Part shown: piece after piece, positions 27,736 through 37,548 of the stretch
How the letters are laid out: every line of letters starts with the position of its first letter
Numbering within the stretch: the stretch's first letter is position 1
NCBI RefSeq assembly: GCF_013426915.1
Contig: NZ_AP023179.1
Coordinates: 62,001-126,000 of the forward strand
DNA length: 64,000 nt
Source: Paraburkholderia sp. PGU19
GTDB taxonomy: Bacteria > Pseudomonadota > Gammaproteobacteria > Burkholderiales > Burkholderiaceae
Reading direction: 5' to 3'
Translations under genes and position numbers: made by a program
Notes under the pieces: generated by a model
The model's database searches: none
What the model saw: the letters and a program-made list of their open reading frames with translations, nothing else
What the model was told of the DNA's origin: nothing

Positions 27736-30700
27736 TTATTGCGGTTTCTGGACGACATGCGCGGCGGCGCGTGCGCGTCGTTCCGACAGCCGTCGATAGA
27801 TCATCGAAAACACCACGGGCACGAACACCAGCGTCGCAATCGTCCCGATGGTCAAACCGCCGATCACCGCGCGCCCGAGCGGTGCGTTCTGTTCGCCGCC
27901 TTCACCGAGGCCGATCGCCATCGGCACCATGCCGATCACCATCGCGAGGGCCGTCATCAGCACGGGACGAAAGCGCGTGAAGCCGGCCTCGATCGCGGCG
28001 CGCGTCGCATCGCCATGTTCGAGCAACTGCTCGCGCGCAAAGCTGACGACGAGAATCGAGTTCGCCGTCGCGATGCCGATACACATGATCGCACCCGTCA
28101 ACGCTGGAATGGACAGCGTGGTATGCGTGAGAAACAGCATCCACACGATGCCCGCCAGCGCGCCCGGCAAACCCGTGATGATGATGAACGGATCGAGCCA
28201 CGACTGGAAGTTCACGACGATCAGCAGATACACCAGCACGATCGCGAACACGAGGCCAGTGAACAAGCCCGAGAACGAGTCGTTCATGGTCTGCACCTGG
28301 CCGCGAAGTTCGATCGACGAGCCTTTCGGCAATTGTGCCTTGGTGTCGGCGATGATCTTCTGGATATCGTCGGAGACGGCGCCGAGATCGCGGCCGTCGG
28401 CGGTGCCGTAGATATCGATCGTGGTTTGCGCGTTGTAGTGCGTGAGCACGGCGTTGCCGGCTTCGCGCCGCATCGTCGACAGCGCGCCGAGAATGTTCGT
28501 GTGGCCGTTCGCGTTCAGCGGAATGTTCGCGAGCGATTGCAGCGAATCGATCGTGTATTGCGGCGCTTCCGTGATCACGTTGTAACTGACGCCATTGCGC
28601 GGATTCAGCCAGAACGTCGGTGTGGTCTGCTGGCTGCCCGACAGCGTGATCAGCAGATTGCTCGCGACGTCGCGCTGCGTGAAGCCCGCCTGTTGCGCGC
28701 GCGTGCGGTCGACGTCGACGAAGATGCGCGGCAGGTCGGACGGCTGCTGGATGCGCGCATCCGCAAAGCCGGGTATCGCGCGCAGTTTGTCGAGCAGCAT
28801 CGCGGCGAACGCACGATTGCCTTGCACGTCGCGCCCCACAATCTGAATGTCGATCGGCGACGGCATGCCGAAGTTCAGCGTCTGACTGACGATATCCGCA
28901 GGCAGGAACGCGAACTGTACGCCGGGGAATTCGTCGGTGAGTGAGCGGCGCAATTTGCGCACGTACTCGGCTGTCGGCTTGTGCTCGGGGTTCAGGCTGA
29001 TCAGGATGTCGGCATCCGACGTGCCGATCGTGCCCGTCGCGCTGTACGACAGGTTGATACCCGATACGGGCAAGCCGATGTTGTCGATGATCGAATGCAG
29101 TTCGTCGCGCGGAATCAGTTCGCGGATGCGCGCATCGACGCGATCGGTGACGACGGCCGTCTCCTCGACGCGCATGCCCGTCTTCGCGCGCAGATGCAGC
29201 GCGATCGTGCCGGCATCGACGGCAGGAAAAAAGTCGCGGCCAAGGAACGGCATCAGCAGCAGCGACAGCAGACAGCATGCGAGAAAGCCCGTCACGAAGA
29301 TGCCGGGCCGCGCGACGCGCGCCACGAGAAACTCGTGATAGCGCCCGCGCACGTTCGCAAAGCCGCGCTCGAACGCCAGGTGCATCCGCATGAACGGGTT
29401 GCGCGTCTCATGTGAATGATGGAAGTCGGCGGGACGATGGTGATGGCGCAGCAGGTACTTCGCGAGCGTTGGCACCAGCGTTCGCGAGAAGAAGTACGAA
29501 GCCAGCATCGCGAACACGACGGCTTCGGCGAGCGGGATGAACAGATAGTGCGCGACGCCCGTCAGCAGGAACATCGGCACGAACACGATACAGATCGACA
29601 GTGTCGAAACCAGGGTTGGAATCGCGATCTGATGCGCGCCGTCGAGAATCGCCTGTTCGAGGTTCTTGCCCTGTTCGAGCTGGTGACTGATGTTCTCGAT
29701 CGCGACCGTCGCGTCGTCGACGAGAATACCGACGGCGAGCGCCAGCCCGCCCAAGGTCATGATGTTGATCGTTTCGCCGAGCGCGGACAGCGCGATGATC
29801 GATGTGATCATCGACAGCGGAATCGACACCGCGATGATCAGCGTCGCGCGCCAGTTGCCGAGGAACAGCAGAATCATCAGGCCCGTCAGGCACGCGGCAA
29901 TCAGCGCTTCGCGCAGCACGCCTTGCACCGATGCGCGCACGAACAGCGACTGGTCCGCGACGGGGTCGATGTTCAGCGACTCGGGCACGAGATTGCGCAG
30001 CGTCGGCATCATGGTCTTGATGCGATCGACGATTTCCAGCGTGGACGTATTGCCGCTTTTGTTGATGGTCAAGAGCGATGCGCGCTGCCCGTCCACCCGC
30101 ACGATGTTGGTTTGCGGCTGATAACCGTCGCGCACATGCGCGACGTCGCGAATATAGACGGTGCCGTTCGGCCCCGATTTGATGGGAATGTTGTTCAGGC
30201 CCGCGAGCGAATCGGGACTCGCGTTCATCTGCACCGAGTATTCCGTCGAACCGATTTTCGCCGTGCCCGTCGGCACGATCAGGTTCTGCGCGGTGATCGA
30301 ATTCACCACATCCATTGGCGACAGATTGCGCTCCTGCAGCTTGCGCGAGTCGATATCGACCATGATCTGACGCTGCTTGCCGCCGTACGGCAGCGGCGCC
30401 GACGCGCCCGGCACGGTCGCGAGCTGCGTCTTCAGGAAGTTATTACCGTAGTCGTACAGCTCCTGCTCGGTGAGCGACGGCGACGACAGCGACAGCCGCA
30501 GGATAGGCACGGTGGATGCGTTGTAGCGCAGTATGTTCGGCGGCGTGATGCCAGGCGGCAGCGAACGCAGCTGCGTTTGCGACAGCGCCGTGACTTGTGC
30601 GAGCGCTTCGTTGATGTTCGCGTGCGGCTGAAAGAAGATCTTGAGGACGGCGATGCCGTTCAGCGAAGTCGATTCGACGTGCTCGATATCGTTCACCGCG

Positions 30701-30918
30701 ACGGACAGCCCGCGCTCGTAATTCAGCACGATGCGCTTTTCCATCTCGTCGGCAGGCAGGCCGTTGTACGTCCAGATCACCGACAGCACGGGAATGTCGA
30801 TGTTCGGGAAGATGTCGGTGGGCGTGCGCAGAATCGTCAGCGGGCCAATGATCAGCAGCAGCAGCGCGAGCACGACAAACGTATAGGGGCGCCGCAGCGC
30901 GAGACGAACGATCCACAT
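27736..30918 (-). CDS. RND efflux permease (HAE1-type)
   Basis: A 1060-residue proton-driven inner-membrane pump. Visible features are the first helix after MWIVRLALRRPYTFVVLA, the pore/porter start PTDIFPNIDIPVLSV, and helix 4 with GILVDDATVAIENI, where the acidic pair drives proton relay. Two large periplasmic loops give the usual internal duplication. ATG 30918 is chosen as it opens the first helix; the frame is open to 31167 without protein-like content. It is first in the operon; a palindrome at 31076 may be its operator. The substrate range is unknown. Confidence 0.93.
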   Translation of the reverse strand: MWIVRLALRRPYTFVVLALLLLIIGPLTILRTPTDIFPNIDIPVLSVIWTYNGLPADEMEKRIVLNYERGLSVAVNDIEHVESTSLNGIAVLKIFFQPHANINEALAQVTALSQTQLRSLPPGITPPNILRYNASTVPILRLSLSSPSLTEQELYDYGNNFLKTQLATVPGASAPLPYGGKQRQIMVDIDSRKLQERNLSPMDVVNSITAQNLIVPTGTAKIGSTEYSVQMNASPDSLAGLNNIPIKSGPNGTVYIRDVAHVRDGYQPQTNIVRVDGQRASLLTINKSGNTSTLEIVDRIKTMMPTLRNLVPESLNIDPVADQSLFVRASVQGVLREALIAACLTGLMILLFLGNWRATLIIAVSIPLSMITSIIALSALGETINIMTLGGLALAVGILVDDATVAIENISHQLEQGKNLEQAILDGAHQIAIPTLVSTLSICIVFVPMFLLTGVAHYLFIPLAEAVVFAMLASYFFSRTLVPTLAKYLLRHHHRPADFHHSHETRNPFMRMHLAFERGFANVRGRYHEFLVARVARPGIFVTGFLACCLLSLLLMPFLGRDFFPAVDAGTIALHLRAKTGMRVEETAVVTDRVDARIRELIPRDELHSIIDNIGLPVSGINLSYSATGTIGTSDADILISLNPEHKPTAEYVRKLRRSLTDEFPGVQFAFLPADIVSQTLNFGMPSPIDIQIVGRDVQGNRAFAAMLLDKLRAIPGFADARIQQPSDLPRIFVDVDRTRAQQAGFTQRDVASNLLITLSGSQQTTPTFWLNPRNGVSYNVITEAPQYTIDSLQSLANIPLNANGHTNILGALSTMRREAGNAVLTHYNAQTTIDIYGTADGRDLGAVSDDIQKIIADTKAQLPKGSSIELRGQVQTMNDSFSGLFTGLVFAIVLVYLLIVVNFQSWLDPFIIITGLPGALAGIVWMLFLTHTTLSIPALTGAIMCIGIATANSILVVSFAREQLLEHGDATRAAIEAGFTRFRPVLMTALAMVIGMVPMAIGLGEGGEQNAPLGRAVIGGLTIGTIATLVFVPVVFSMIYRRLSERRARAAAHVVQKPQ

Positions 30919-31075
30919 GAACAGGGCGGTCCGGTGAGGGCGGGGCCGCTGCTTCTGGCGACAGCGAGCATGGCGCGACGGCGGCCCGGCCGGGCGTGCG
31001 CGACAGGAATATAGCGCGTATCGTAGCTTACATCGACATTTTTGAGACTGGCGTGCGGTCCGGTTTATGATGAGC

Positions 31076-31094
31076 CTGTTACGGGTCGTTACAG
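31076..31094. promoter_or_regulatory. 19-bp palindrome upstream of the RND operon
   Basis: CTGTTACGGGTCGTTACAG is symmetric except at one base pair (CTGTNACG with CGTNACAG). It lies 158 bp upstream of the RND permease start and 260 bp before the divergent small gene. It could be the operator of a TetR/GntR-type repressor; no such gene is adjacent. The rest of 30919-31353 shows no gene. Confidence 0.4.
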
Positions 31095-31353
31095 TTAGGG
31101 TTTCGTAAGTCGAATCGACCGGAGGACCCTCACCAGGCCTTACTTTTTGCTTTGCCAAAGCGCCCAAAAGGGCAACAATGGGGCTCAGGGGTTAGCATCG
31201 GCGCATGTGTGCCGGGTGCGATGCGAGTCGATTCTGGCCTCTGGTTTTCGATTCAGGTGCGCACGCAACCATTCGGATGTTGCGGCGCTTTTATCATCAC
31301 GTTGACCGGCGCAGTCCCAAACAAGCCGGCAATTGGGAGAACGGGGAAACATC

Positions 31354-31566
31354 ATGCAAGTCGGTTCTATTGTTCGATCCGTGCATATCGCCGTGCCACA
31401 GGGTGCACGGGGGATCGTGATGCGCATTCTCGGCGACATGGCGATGGTGGCGTGGTACGCCGGCGAGCCGGGGACGTCGAAGATACTGAACACGGAACCC
31501 TTTTTCCTCGAGGATCTGATCGACACGGGTGAATTCGTCCGCCCCGCTGGCGCGCAGATACATTGA
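31354..31566 (+). CDS. Conserved-looking small hypothetical protein
   Basis: A 70-residue protein, MQVGSIVRSVHIAVPQGARG onward, with alternating beta-type hydrophobicity and no membrane segment. The pattern (GSIVRS, GARGIVMRI, MAMVAWYAGE) suggests a small SH3/KOW-like beta barrel, but this is inference. The ATG at 31354 follows GGGGAAAC; an in-frame ATG at 31333 lacks such a site. It is 116 bp before the SrkA-like kinase. Confidence 0.6.
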   Translation: MQVGSIVRSVHIAVPQGARGIVMRILGDMAMVAWYAGEPGTSKILNTEPFFLEDLIDTGEFVRPAGAQIH

Positions 31567-31682
31567 TCGCGGTCTCCTTGCCTGCTGTCGTGATTGACGA
31601 GATGCGGCGCCGCTGAGCGGCCGACGCATCCCGAGTGACACTGGCGCTCGTTTTTGCGCGCGGCACGGCGCACAATGCGGGC

Positions 31683-32714
31683 ATGAACGAAGACACTCCC
31701 GAGATTCCCACTCCGCAGGACGGCCACGCCGTTCCCTTCGCTCGCCTCACGCCCGAAGTCGTGCTGGACGCGCTAGATAGCGCGCTCGACACGGTAGGCG
31801 TGCGCACGGACGGGCGCATGCTGCCGCTCAACAGCTACGAGAATCGCGTGTATCAGGTCGGCGTCGAAGACGGGCCGCCTGTCGTCGTGAAGTTCTATCG
31901 GCCGGAGCGCTGGACCGACGAAGCGATTCTCGAAGAGCACGCATTCGTCGCGGAACTGTGCGAGCGAGAGATTCCCGCCGTGCCGGCGCGCACGCTCGAT
32001 GGCCGCACGCTGCACACATTCGACGGCTTTCGCTTTTCGATCTTCGAGCGGCGTGGCGGCCGTGCGCCCGATCTCGACCGCAAGGACACGCTCGAATGGC
32101 TTGGCCGGTTTATCGGGCGCATTCATGCCGTTGGTCAGACGGTGAACTACGCGGCGCGCCCGACGCTCGACATCCACACCTTCGGCTACGAGCCGCGCGA
32201 CTATCTGCTCTCTCAAGACTTCGTGCCCGCTGACGTGCGCGTTGCGTGGGAAGCGGTTGTGAACATGGCATTGGAAGGTGTCGAGCAGGCGTTCGAACGC
32301 GCCGGCGACGTGCGCCAGTTGCGCATGCACGGCGACTGTCATCCGAGCAATGTGCTGTGGACGGACGCAGGCCCGCATTTCGTCGATTTCGATGACAGCC
32401 GCATGGGCCCCGCCATTCAGGATCTTTGGCTGTTGTTGCCGGGCGAACGCAACGAGGCGTCGCGCGCGTTGACCGATCTGCTCGCAGGCTATGAGGACTT
32501 CTGCGACTTCGATCAGCGCGAGTTACATCTGATCGAAGCGTTGCGGACCTTGCGGCTGATTCACTACTCGGCGTGGCTCGCGCGTCGTTGGGACGATCCG
32601 GCGTTTCCCGTCGCGTTTCCGTGGTTCAACTCGCGACGCTATTGGGAAGACCGCATTCTCGAACTGCGCGAGCAGATCGGCGCGATGCAGGAAGGGCCGC
32701 TCTGGCCGGTGTGA
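31683..32714 (+). CDS. Serine/threonine protein kinase SrkA-like (RdoA/YihE)
   Basis: A 343-residue APH-fold kinase. The family's stress-response kinase SrkA counters envelope stress and toxin-driven death. Key pieces are the ATP Lys in PPVVVKFYRPERW, the catalytic loop MHGDCHPSNVLW (Asp in HGD, Asn) and the metal Asp in FVDFDDSRMGP. SYENRVYQVG at the N-terminus is the glycine-loop equivalent seen in SrkA. The start at 31683 is selected since the family begins with a short extension before LTPEVVLDAL. It is convergent with the DUF3857 gene, 23 bp apart. Confidence 0.9.
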   Translation: MNEDTPEIPTPQDGHAVPFARLTPEVVLDALDSALDTVGVRTDGRMLPLNSYENRVYQVGVEDGPPVVVKFYRPERWTDEAILEEHAFVAELCEREIPAVPARTLDGRTLHTFDGFRFSIFERRGGRAPDLDRKDTLEWLGRFIGRIHAVGQTVNYAARPTLDIHTFGYEPRDYLLSQDFVPADVRVAWEAVVNMALEGVEQAFERAGDVRQLRMHGDCHPSNVLWTDAGPHFVDFDDSRMGPAIQDLWLLLPGERNEASRALTDLLAGYEDFCDFDQRELHLIEALRTLRLIHYSAWLARRWDDPAFPVAFPWFNSRRYWEDRILELREQIGAMQEGPLWPV

Positions 32715-32737
32715 TGCTTGAGCGTGTGTGCTGGTCG

Positions 32738-34735
32738 TCAGTCGGCGGATTGAGCGCGGGCTGGCGATCCGGCGATCACGCGCGACGGCATCGATTGTGT
32801 TGCTGAAGCGCCGCGTGCCGCATCCGCAAGTGTCGAACGCACGATCACTTGCGCGCGCACGTCGCGGCCGATCGTTTCGATGCCCGCGCGCATCTGCGTG
32901 AAATCCTCAGGCGAGCAGACCTCGCTGCCGAAACGGGTGGTCCCGTCACGCGTCACCGTGATGACATTCGCGTTCGAATCGTACGAATAGCTCGAGCGGT
33001 AGTCGATGAAGCGGTCTCGCGCGGCCATCGCTTCCGGCACGTCGAGCACGCGAAAATTTGCAGGCAGTGCAATCTGCGTGCGCTCGTGCAACTCGACATT
33101 GCGACACACGAAAGGCTGTGTGCGCTGCCGCTCGCCGAGCCAGTAGCGCGCGTCCGACTGAAACCCGCCAACGAAGCTCGTCAGCGCCGGAATCGACGCG
33201 GCCGTGCCAGGCACGACGAAGTCTTCGAGCTTGCCTTTCATCGTGAGCGACAGTGGGCCGTCTGTCGCGTTGAGGTTGCTGGTCGACAGTGTTGCGGTGC
33301 CCGACAGGTTCACGGAGCGCAGTTCCGCCTGGAGCGATTCTTCGCGCTGCGCAGGCGTTTGCATGCGCAGTAGCGCGCGTCCCTGCTCGGCCGCCCAACC
33401 CGCGGATTCCAGCCGGTAGACGAAGGTCGCTGAGCCGTCGTGCGCGACGTTGATCGACAGATCGGTGGTGCGGGACATCGTGGCCGTCGAAGGCGTGCGC
33501 GACAGCACGCCTGCGTTGACGAGCACGACGGGGCGGTTCATGTCGGTGGACGGCAGATAGCCGAACTCGACATTCGGCGCGGTCGAATCAGCGTATAGCT
33601 GAAGATCGGGCAGCCATGTGATCACGTGATTCAGCACCCCGTAGCCGGGCACGTCGGGCAGCGTGTAGATCGTGCCGCTGCTGATCAGCGCGGGCTCGTT
33701 GCGGATGCCGACGGCGTCGAGCAGCGCGCCATACAGCGCGACGTGGTCCTTGCAGTCGCCGTAGCGCAGCGCGAGGATCTCGGTCGCGCGATGCGGCACG
33801 ACCGCGCCGCGTCCGATGTTGACGGCGACATAGCGCACGTTCTTGCGTACCCAGTCGTAGAGCGTCCTGGCTTTGGCACGCGGCGTCTGATCGCGGGCTG
33901 TCAGCGAGTGGGCCAGTCCGACGATAGCCGGATCGCTGCCGCTCGCATCGACGGCTGATTCGCGATACTTCGCGGCGAACGCGGCGTAGTCGGGATACGT
34001 CGAGACCATCAGCCGGTCGCCGTAGCTCACGTACGCGATCGATCCATATTCGAGCCGCGCGAAATGCGCCTTGTCGTAGCGGAACTCATAAAGCGTGCGG
34101 CTGTTCGCCGTCGACGGCGGCAGCGCGACGAAGCCGCGCGCGTCGGCGTAAAGCGGCTTGTCGGCGGGAAGATCGTAGACGAGACGGAAGTGATGCGTCG
34201 GCGCGAGATCGGGCGGCGTGAAGTCGCTGAAATGACCGGGCACGATCGGCTGCATCTGCGTCTTCCGATACTTCAGGGTCACGCGCGCACCCGGCTCGAC
34301 GGCGGGAAACACGATCACCTTTTCGAGGATGTCCTGGAACATCGGCGCGTCGAACGAGCGCGCTTCCTGCACGTCGCGAATCTGCTCGGTGCGCACGTCG
34401 TGGCGCGTGCCGTCGGCAGATGTCGTGTACGCCTCCAGAATGTCGACGCTCGCCATGTTGCGGTTGAACCAGATGTAGTACTGCGCAACACGCGCGACAC
34501 CCGCCTCGTTGTTCACGCGAAGGGTCATTTCGTCGACTTTCGTATAGGAGCCGTCGGCATTCACCGTGAAGGTCTGCGTTTCGGTTTCGTTCGTGTATGG
34601 CTCGATGGGCGGGGCCGTTGCGGCGTTCAGTGTGGACAGGCCTGCGTTGTTCGCCGCCAGGTCGGCGGCACCCGCCGCGCCTGTGCAAAAGGCGCAAGCA
34701 GCCATCGCGATACGGATGATCGTGAAAAGGCGCAT
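32738..34735 (-). CDS. DUF3857 and transglutaminase-like domain protein, secreted
   Basis: A 665-residue protein. A signal peptide (about 1-23, cut after GAAGAA) is followed by a DUF3857 domain (about 60-240) and a transglutaminase-like core whose triad is visible: Cys in RYGDCKDHVAL, His in GVLNHVITW, Asp in QLYADSTAPN. A DUF2569-like tail is absent; the C-terminal third is beta-rich. It probably acts in the periplasm as a protease or cross-linking enzyme, but the substrate is unknown. It is a single gene, with no partner on its strand. Confidence 0.82.
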   Translation of the reverse strand: MRLFTIIRIAMAACAFCTGAAGAADLAANNAGLSTLNAATAPPIEPYTNETETQTFTVNADGSYTKVDEMTLRVNNEAGVARVAQYYIWFNRNMASVDILEAYTTSADGTRHDVRTEQIRDVQEARSFDAPMFQDILEKVIVFPAVEPGARVTLKYRKTQMQPIVPGHFSDFTPPDLAPTHHFRLVYDLPADKPLYADARGFVALPPSTANSRTLYEFRYDKAHFARLEYGSIAYVSYGDRLMVSTYPDYAAFAAKYRESAVDASGSDPAIVGLAHSLTARDQTPRAKARTLYDWVRKNVRYVAVNIGRGAVVPHRATEILALRYGDCKDHVALYGALLDAVGIRNEPALISSGTIYTLPDVPGYGVLNHVITWLPDLQLYADSTAPNVEFGYLPSTDMNRPVVLVNAGVLSRTPSTATMSRTTDLSINVAHDGSATFVYRLESAGWAAEQGRALLRMQTPAQREESLQAELRSVNLSGTATLSTSNLNATDGPLSLTMKGKLEDFVVPGTAASIPALTSFVGGFQSDARYWLGERQRTQPFVCRNVELHERTQIALPANFRVLDVPEAMAARDRFIDYRSSYSYDSNANVITVTRDGTTRFGSEVCSPEDFTQMRAGIETIGRDVRAQVIVRSTLADAARGASATQSMPSRVIAGSPARAQSAD

Positions 34736-34889
34736 GGGGAATCAGGCGTCCGAAGGAATTGGTCTAGTTCTGTCGCATCTCACACTTCAAAATCACACGG
34801 CGTTTGTGTCAAGCGGGCAAACCGCACACAACGGCACTATTTTCCGGAAGCGGGTTCAAGCCTTCGGGATTGAAAGAAATTACATTCTG

Positions 34890-34908
34890 TGTAATGATAG
34901 TTATTCGC
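34890..34908. promoter_or_regulatory. Fur-box-like site
   Basis: TGTAATGATAGTTATTCGC matches 13 of 19 positions of the Fur consensus GATAATGATAATCATTATC. It overlaps an inverted repeat ATTACA-N5-TGTAAT (34879-34895). It lies 226 bp upstream of the PepSY gene and 155 bp upstream of the divergent DUF3857 gene. The remaining 34909-35133 is non-coding by its composition. Confidence 0.5.
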
Positions 34909-35133
34909 ATCTGAAGGGTGTCGCCAGCTAATTGTCATTTTTCTGCTCATGACGAATCAGCCAGCCAGCTCTTCGATGAACATCCTGCTTTTGCCCGGAA
35001 TGCCGTAGCTGCCGTCTGTCACGCGGCAAGCGCAGTTCGGGCATCCGTCTTTCCGCTCCGGAACGACATTTCCAGTTTCCATTCCAACGTTGCCGCATGC
35101 CGGCGACGCACGACCCGTTTTGCCAGGAACACG

Positions 35134-35856
35134 ATGAACGCGCCCGAATCGATCGAACTGAAGCCTGCTGCCCGCGCGGGTGTGATGTCTGCCGGCGTCC
35201 AGCAACTGGACGCAGACGAACTGGCCACGCGGCGTCAGCGCTCGCGACGCGCGAATTTCATCAAATGGCTGCGCAAGGTGCACGGCTGGGTGGGGCTATG
35301 GGGCGCTGTGCTCGGGCTGCTGTTCGGCGTGACGGGCTTTCTGCTGAATCACCGTGCGGGACCGCTGAAGGTGTCGTCAGGCGAACCGCAGGTCGAGCAG
35401 TTGCAGATCGCGTTGCCGCAGAAGGGCTTCAAGTCTCCAGGCGACATGGCGCACTGGCTAAAGGACGAACTGCATATCGACGGCAAGCCGGGCAGGGCGC
35501 GCCGCGAGCCCGCGCACCCGGTCGCGTGGGGCGATCAAAGCGCCGTGCAGCCGGAGTTCTGGCAGATTGCGATCGCCGCGCCGGGGCAGAACGTGCAGGC
35601 CGAGTATTGGGTGGGCAACGGCTTCGTGTCGGTGAAACGTACGCAAAACTCGTTTCTCGGCACGATGAACAACCTTCATAAGGGCGTTGGGTTGAGCGTC
35701 GGCTGGGTGCTGTTGATCGATACGATCGCGGGCAGTCTGATTCTGCTGTCGCTGACGGGCGTGCTGCTGTGGACGGAGCGCAACAAGCGGCGGACCGTGG
35801 GTGTCGTGCTGGTTGGCGGGTCGATCGTGGCGGCGGTGGTTTGTGGGTTGATGTGA
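35134..35856 (+). CDS. PepSY-associated membrane protein
   Basis: A 240-residue protein with a cytoplasmic N-terminus, a first helix at about 48-72 (KWLRKVHGWVGLWGAVLGLL begins it), a periplasmic PepSY-like domain and two C-terminal helices. RKVHGWVGLW and NLHKGVGLSVGWVLLIDTIA, each with a conserved His near the membrane, are typical of PepSY_TM proteins linked to siderophore and iron uptake. ATG 35134 with AGGAACACG upstream is preferred to the open frame from 34918. The Fur-like site upstream supports an iron role. Confidence 0.82.
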   Translation: MNAPESIELKPAARAGVMSAGVQQLDADELATRRQRSRRANFIKWLRKVHGWVGLWGAVLGLLFGVTGFLLNHRAGPLKVSSGEPQVEQLQIALPQKGFKSPGDMAHWLKDELHIDGKPGRARREPAHPVAWGDQSAVQPEFWQIAIAAPGQNVQAEYWVGNGFVSVKRTQNSFLGTMNNLHKGVGLSVGWVLLIDTIAGSLILLSLTGVLLWTERNKRRTVGVVLVGGSIVAAVVCGLM

Positions 35857-35965
35857 TTCTATGGTGCACCGTCAGTCGCCTTGCTTCTTCACGAGTCAGC
35901 CGAATGGCTAAAGCCGGGCGAGGGAAATCGACCGCGAACAGGCACTGTTCGCGGTCTGAGAGAAT

Positions 35966-36994
35966 TTAATCCGGAATACTACAAGCCGCGCCACCACTAG
36001 CCGCAATCTCACGCGCCGCCTTGGCGCCTTCGACCTGCAGCAGCGTCGGCAGCGACACGCCATTCTTGGCCGCCGTGACTTCGGCAAGAATCGACACGGC
36101 GATCTCAGGCGGCGTTCTGCTACCGATATAAATCCCAACCGGCCCATGCAGCCTCGCGAGTTCCGTCTCGGTGAGATCGAACTCTTTGAGCCTTTCGCGC
36201 CGCGCCGCGTTATTGCGCCGCGAGCCCAACGCACCGACGTAAAACGCAGGCGTTTTCAACGCTTCCATCAGCGCGAGATCGTCGAGCTTCGGATCATGCG
36301 TCAGTGCGATCACGGCGCAGCGTTCATCGAGCTTCATATCGAGCACGGTATCGTCGGGCATCGTGCGAACGACCTTGGTGCCCGGCACGTCCCACTCATC
36401 CGTGTACTCTTCGCGCGGATCGCACACGGTCACCTGATAATCGAGCCCGACCGCGATATTGCACAGATAGCGCGACAGTTGCCCCGCCCCGATCACCAGC
36501 ATCCGATAACGCGGGCCGTGTATCGTCAGCAGACGCCGGTCGTCGAAATCGACGCCATCCGTTGCTTGCGCGGGACCCAAACGCGCGACACCCGTTTCCA
36601 TATCGAGCGTGCGCGCGACGAGCCGTCCGTCTTCAACGGCATCGCACAGTTCAGCGATACCGCTTGCCTCCGTCAAAGGCTCCAGCACGAGCTGAATGGT
36701 CCCGCCGCACGGCAAACCAAAGCGATGCGCTTCTTCGGCCGAAATGCCGTACTTCACCGCTTCGGGCTTCGTCTGCTCGATCCCACGCTGACGCACGCGA
36801 TCGATCAGATCGTCTTCGATACAGCCGCCCGACACCGAACCCACCACCGCGCCATCTTCGCGCACGACGAGCATCGCGCCCTCGGGACGCGGCGACGAGC
36901 CCCACGTCTTCACGACCGTCACGAGTAGCGCGCGATGTCCCTGTTCGAGCCAGCGCGCGCTGGACTTCAGGACTTCGAGATCCACGCTGTCCAT
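35966..36994 (-). CDS. xdhC: XdhC/CoxI family molybdenum-cofactor maturation protein
   Basis: A 342-residue protein that in the family binds molybdenum cofactor, promotes its sulfuration and inserts it into xanthine dehydrogenase-like enzymes. The XdhC N-terminal domain is seen in VVKTWGSSPRPEGAMLVV and VGSVSGGCIEDDL (the conserved Gly-Gly-Cys). The Rossmann C-terminal domain has MLVIGAGQLSRYL and FYVGALGSRRNNAARRERL. It is the last gene of the cox-like cluster and its first 28 bp overlap coxG. Confidence 0.92.
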   Translation of the reverse strand: MDSVDLEVLKSSARWLEQGHRALLVTVVKTWGSSPRPEGAMLVVREDGAVVGSVSGGCIEDDLIDRVRQRGIEQTKPEAVKYGISAEEAHRFGLPCGGTIQLVLEPLTEASGIAELCDAVEDGRLVARTLDMETGVARLGPAQATDGVDFDDRRLLTIHGPRYRMLVIGAGQLSRYLCNIAVGLDYQVTVCDPREEYTDEWDVPGTKVVRTMPDDTVLDMKLDERCAVIALTHDPKLDDLALMEALKTPAFYVGALGSRRNNAARRERLKEFDLTETELARLHGPVGIYIGSRTPPEIAVSILAEVTAAKNGVSLPTLLQVEGAKAAREIAASGGAACSIPD

Positions 36995-37548
36995 GATTTC
37001 TTCCTCTTCGGTTCTTCGCCACTGCCTTCGGCGGCGGCTTCGCCGTCACCGGCGGAACTGGCAGTGTCGCCTGAATCGCCCGATTCTGCCTGCACATCGC
37101 CACTGCCGCCCGTCAATTGCTCGCCGAAGCGCCTGAAAAACTCACTCGCGAGCTTGCGCGCCGCGCCGTCGACGAGCCGCGAGCCGATCTGCGCGAGCTT
37201 GCCGCCGACTTGTGCAGTCGCCGTGTAGGTGAGCGTCGTCGCGTCGTCGCCGTCGGGTTCGAGCGTCACATGCGTTTGCCCTTTACCGAAACCCGCCGCG
37301 CCGCCCTGGCCTTCGAACACGATCGTATACGTGTGAGGCGCGTCGATATTGGTGAGTTCCATGCGGCCCTTGAAGCGCGCCTTCACCGGTCCGACAGCCG
37401 CGCTCAACGCGACGGCGTACGCGTTCTCGCCATCCGGTTCGATGCTGTCGCAGCCAGGAATCGACGCGCGCAAAATCTCCGTGTCGTTCAGCGCTTCCCA
37501 TGCGCGCTGCTGCGGCACGAGTAGCGTGTAGGTTTCGGTCAGCTCCAT
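36967..37548 (-). CDS. coxG: CoxG-like SRPBCC protein
   Basis: A 193-residue protein with a START/SRPBCC-type CoxG domain (about 1-150): MELTETYTLLVPQQRAWEAL and GPVKARFKGRMEL are family-typical. The C-terminal 45 residues are Gly/Ser/Ala/Glu-rich and end in a basic tail, KRKKSWTAWISKS. CoxG is thought to recruit the carbon-monoxide dehydrogenase-type enzyme to the membrane. It overlaps coxE by 10 bp and xdhC by 28 bp, so the three are translationally linked. Confidence 0.9.
   Translation of the reverse strand: MELTETYTLLVPQQRAWEALNDTEILRASIPGCDSIEPDGENAYAVALSAAVGPVKARFKGRMELTNIDAPHTYTIVFEGQGGAAGFGKGQTHVTLEPDGDDATTLTYTATAQVGGKLAQIGSRLVDGAARKLASEFFRRFGEQLTGGSGDVQAESGDSGDTASSAGDGEAAAEGSGEEPKRKKSWTAWISKS

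Noticed and set aside
27259..28944. A 561-codon plus-strand open frame opposite the RND adaptor and permease
   Set aside because: Arg-rich shadow frame; the sense genes account for the region fully.
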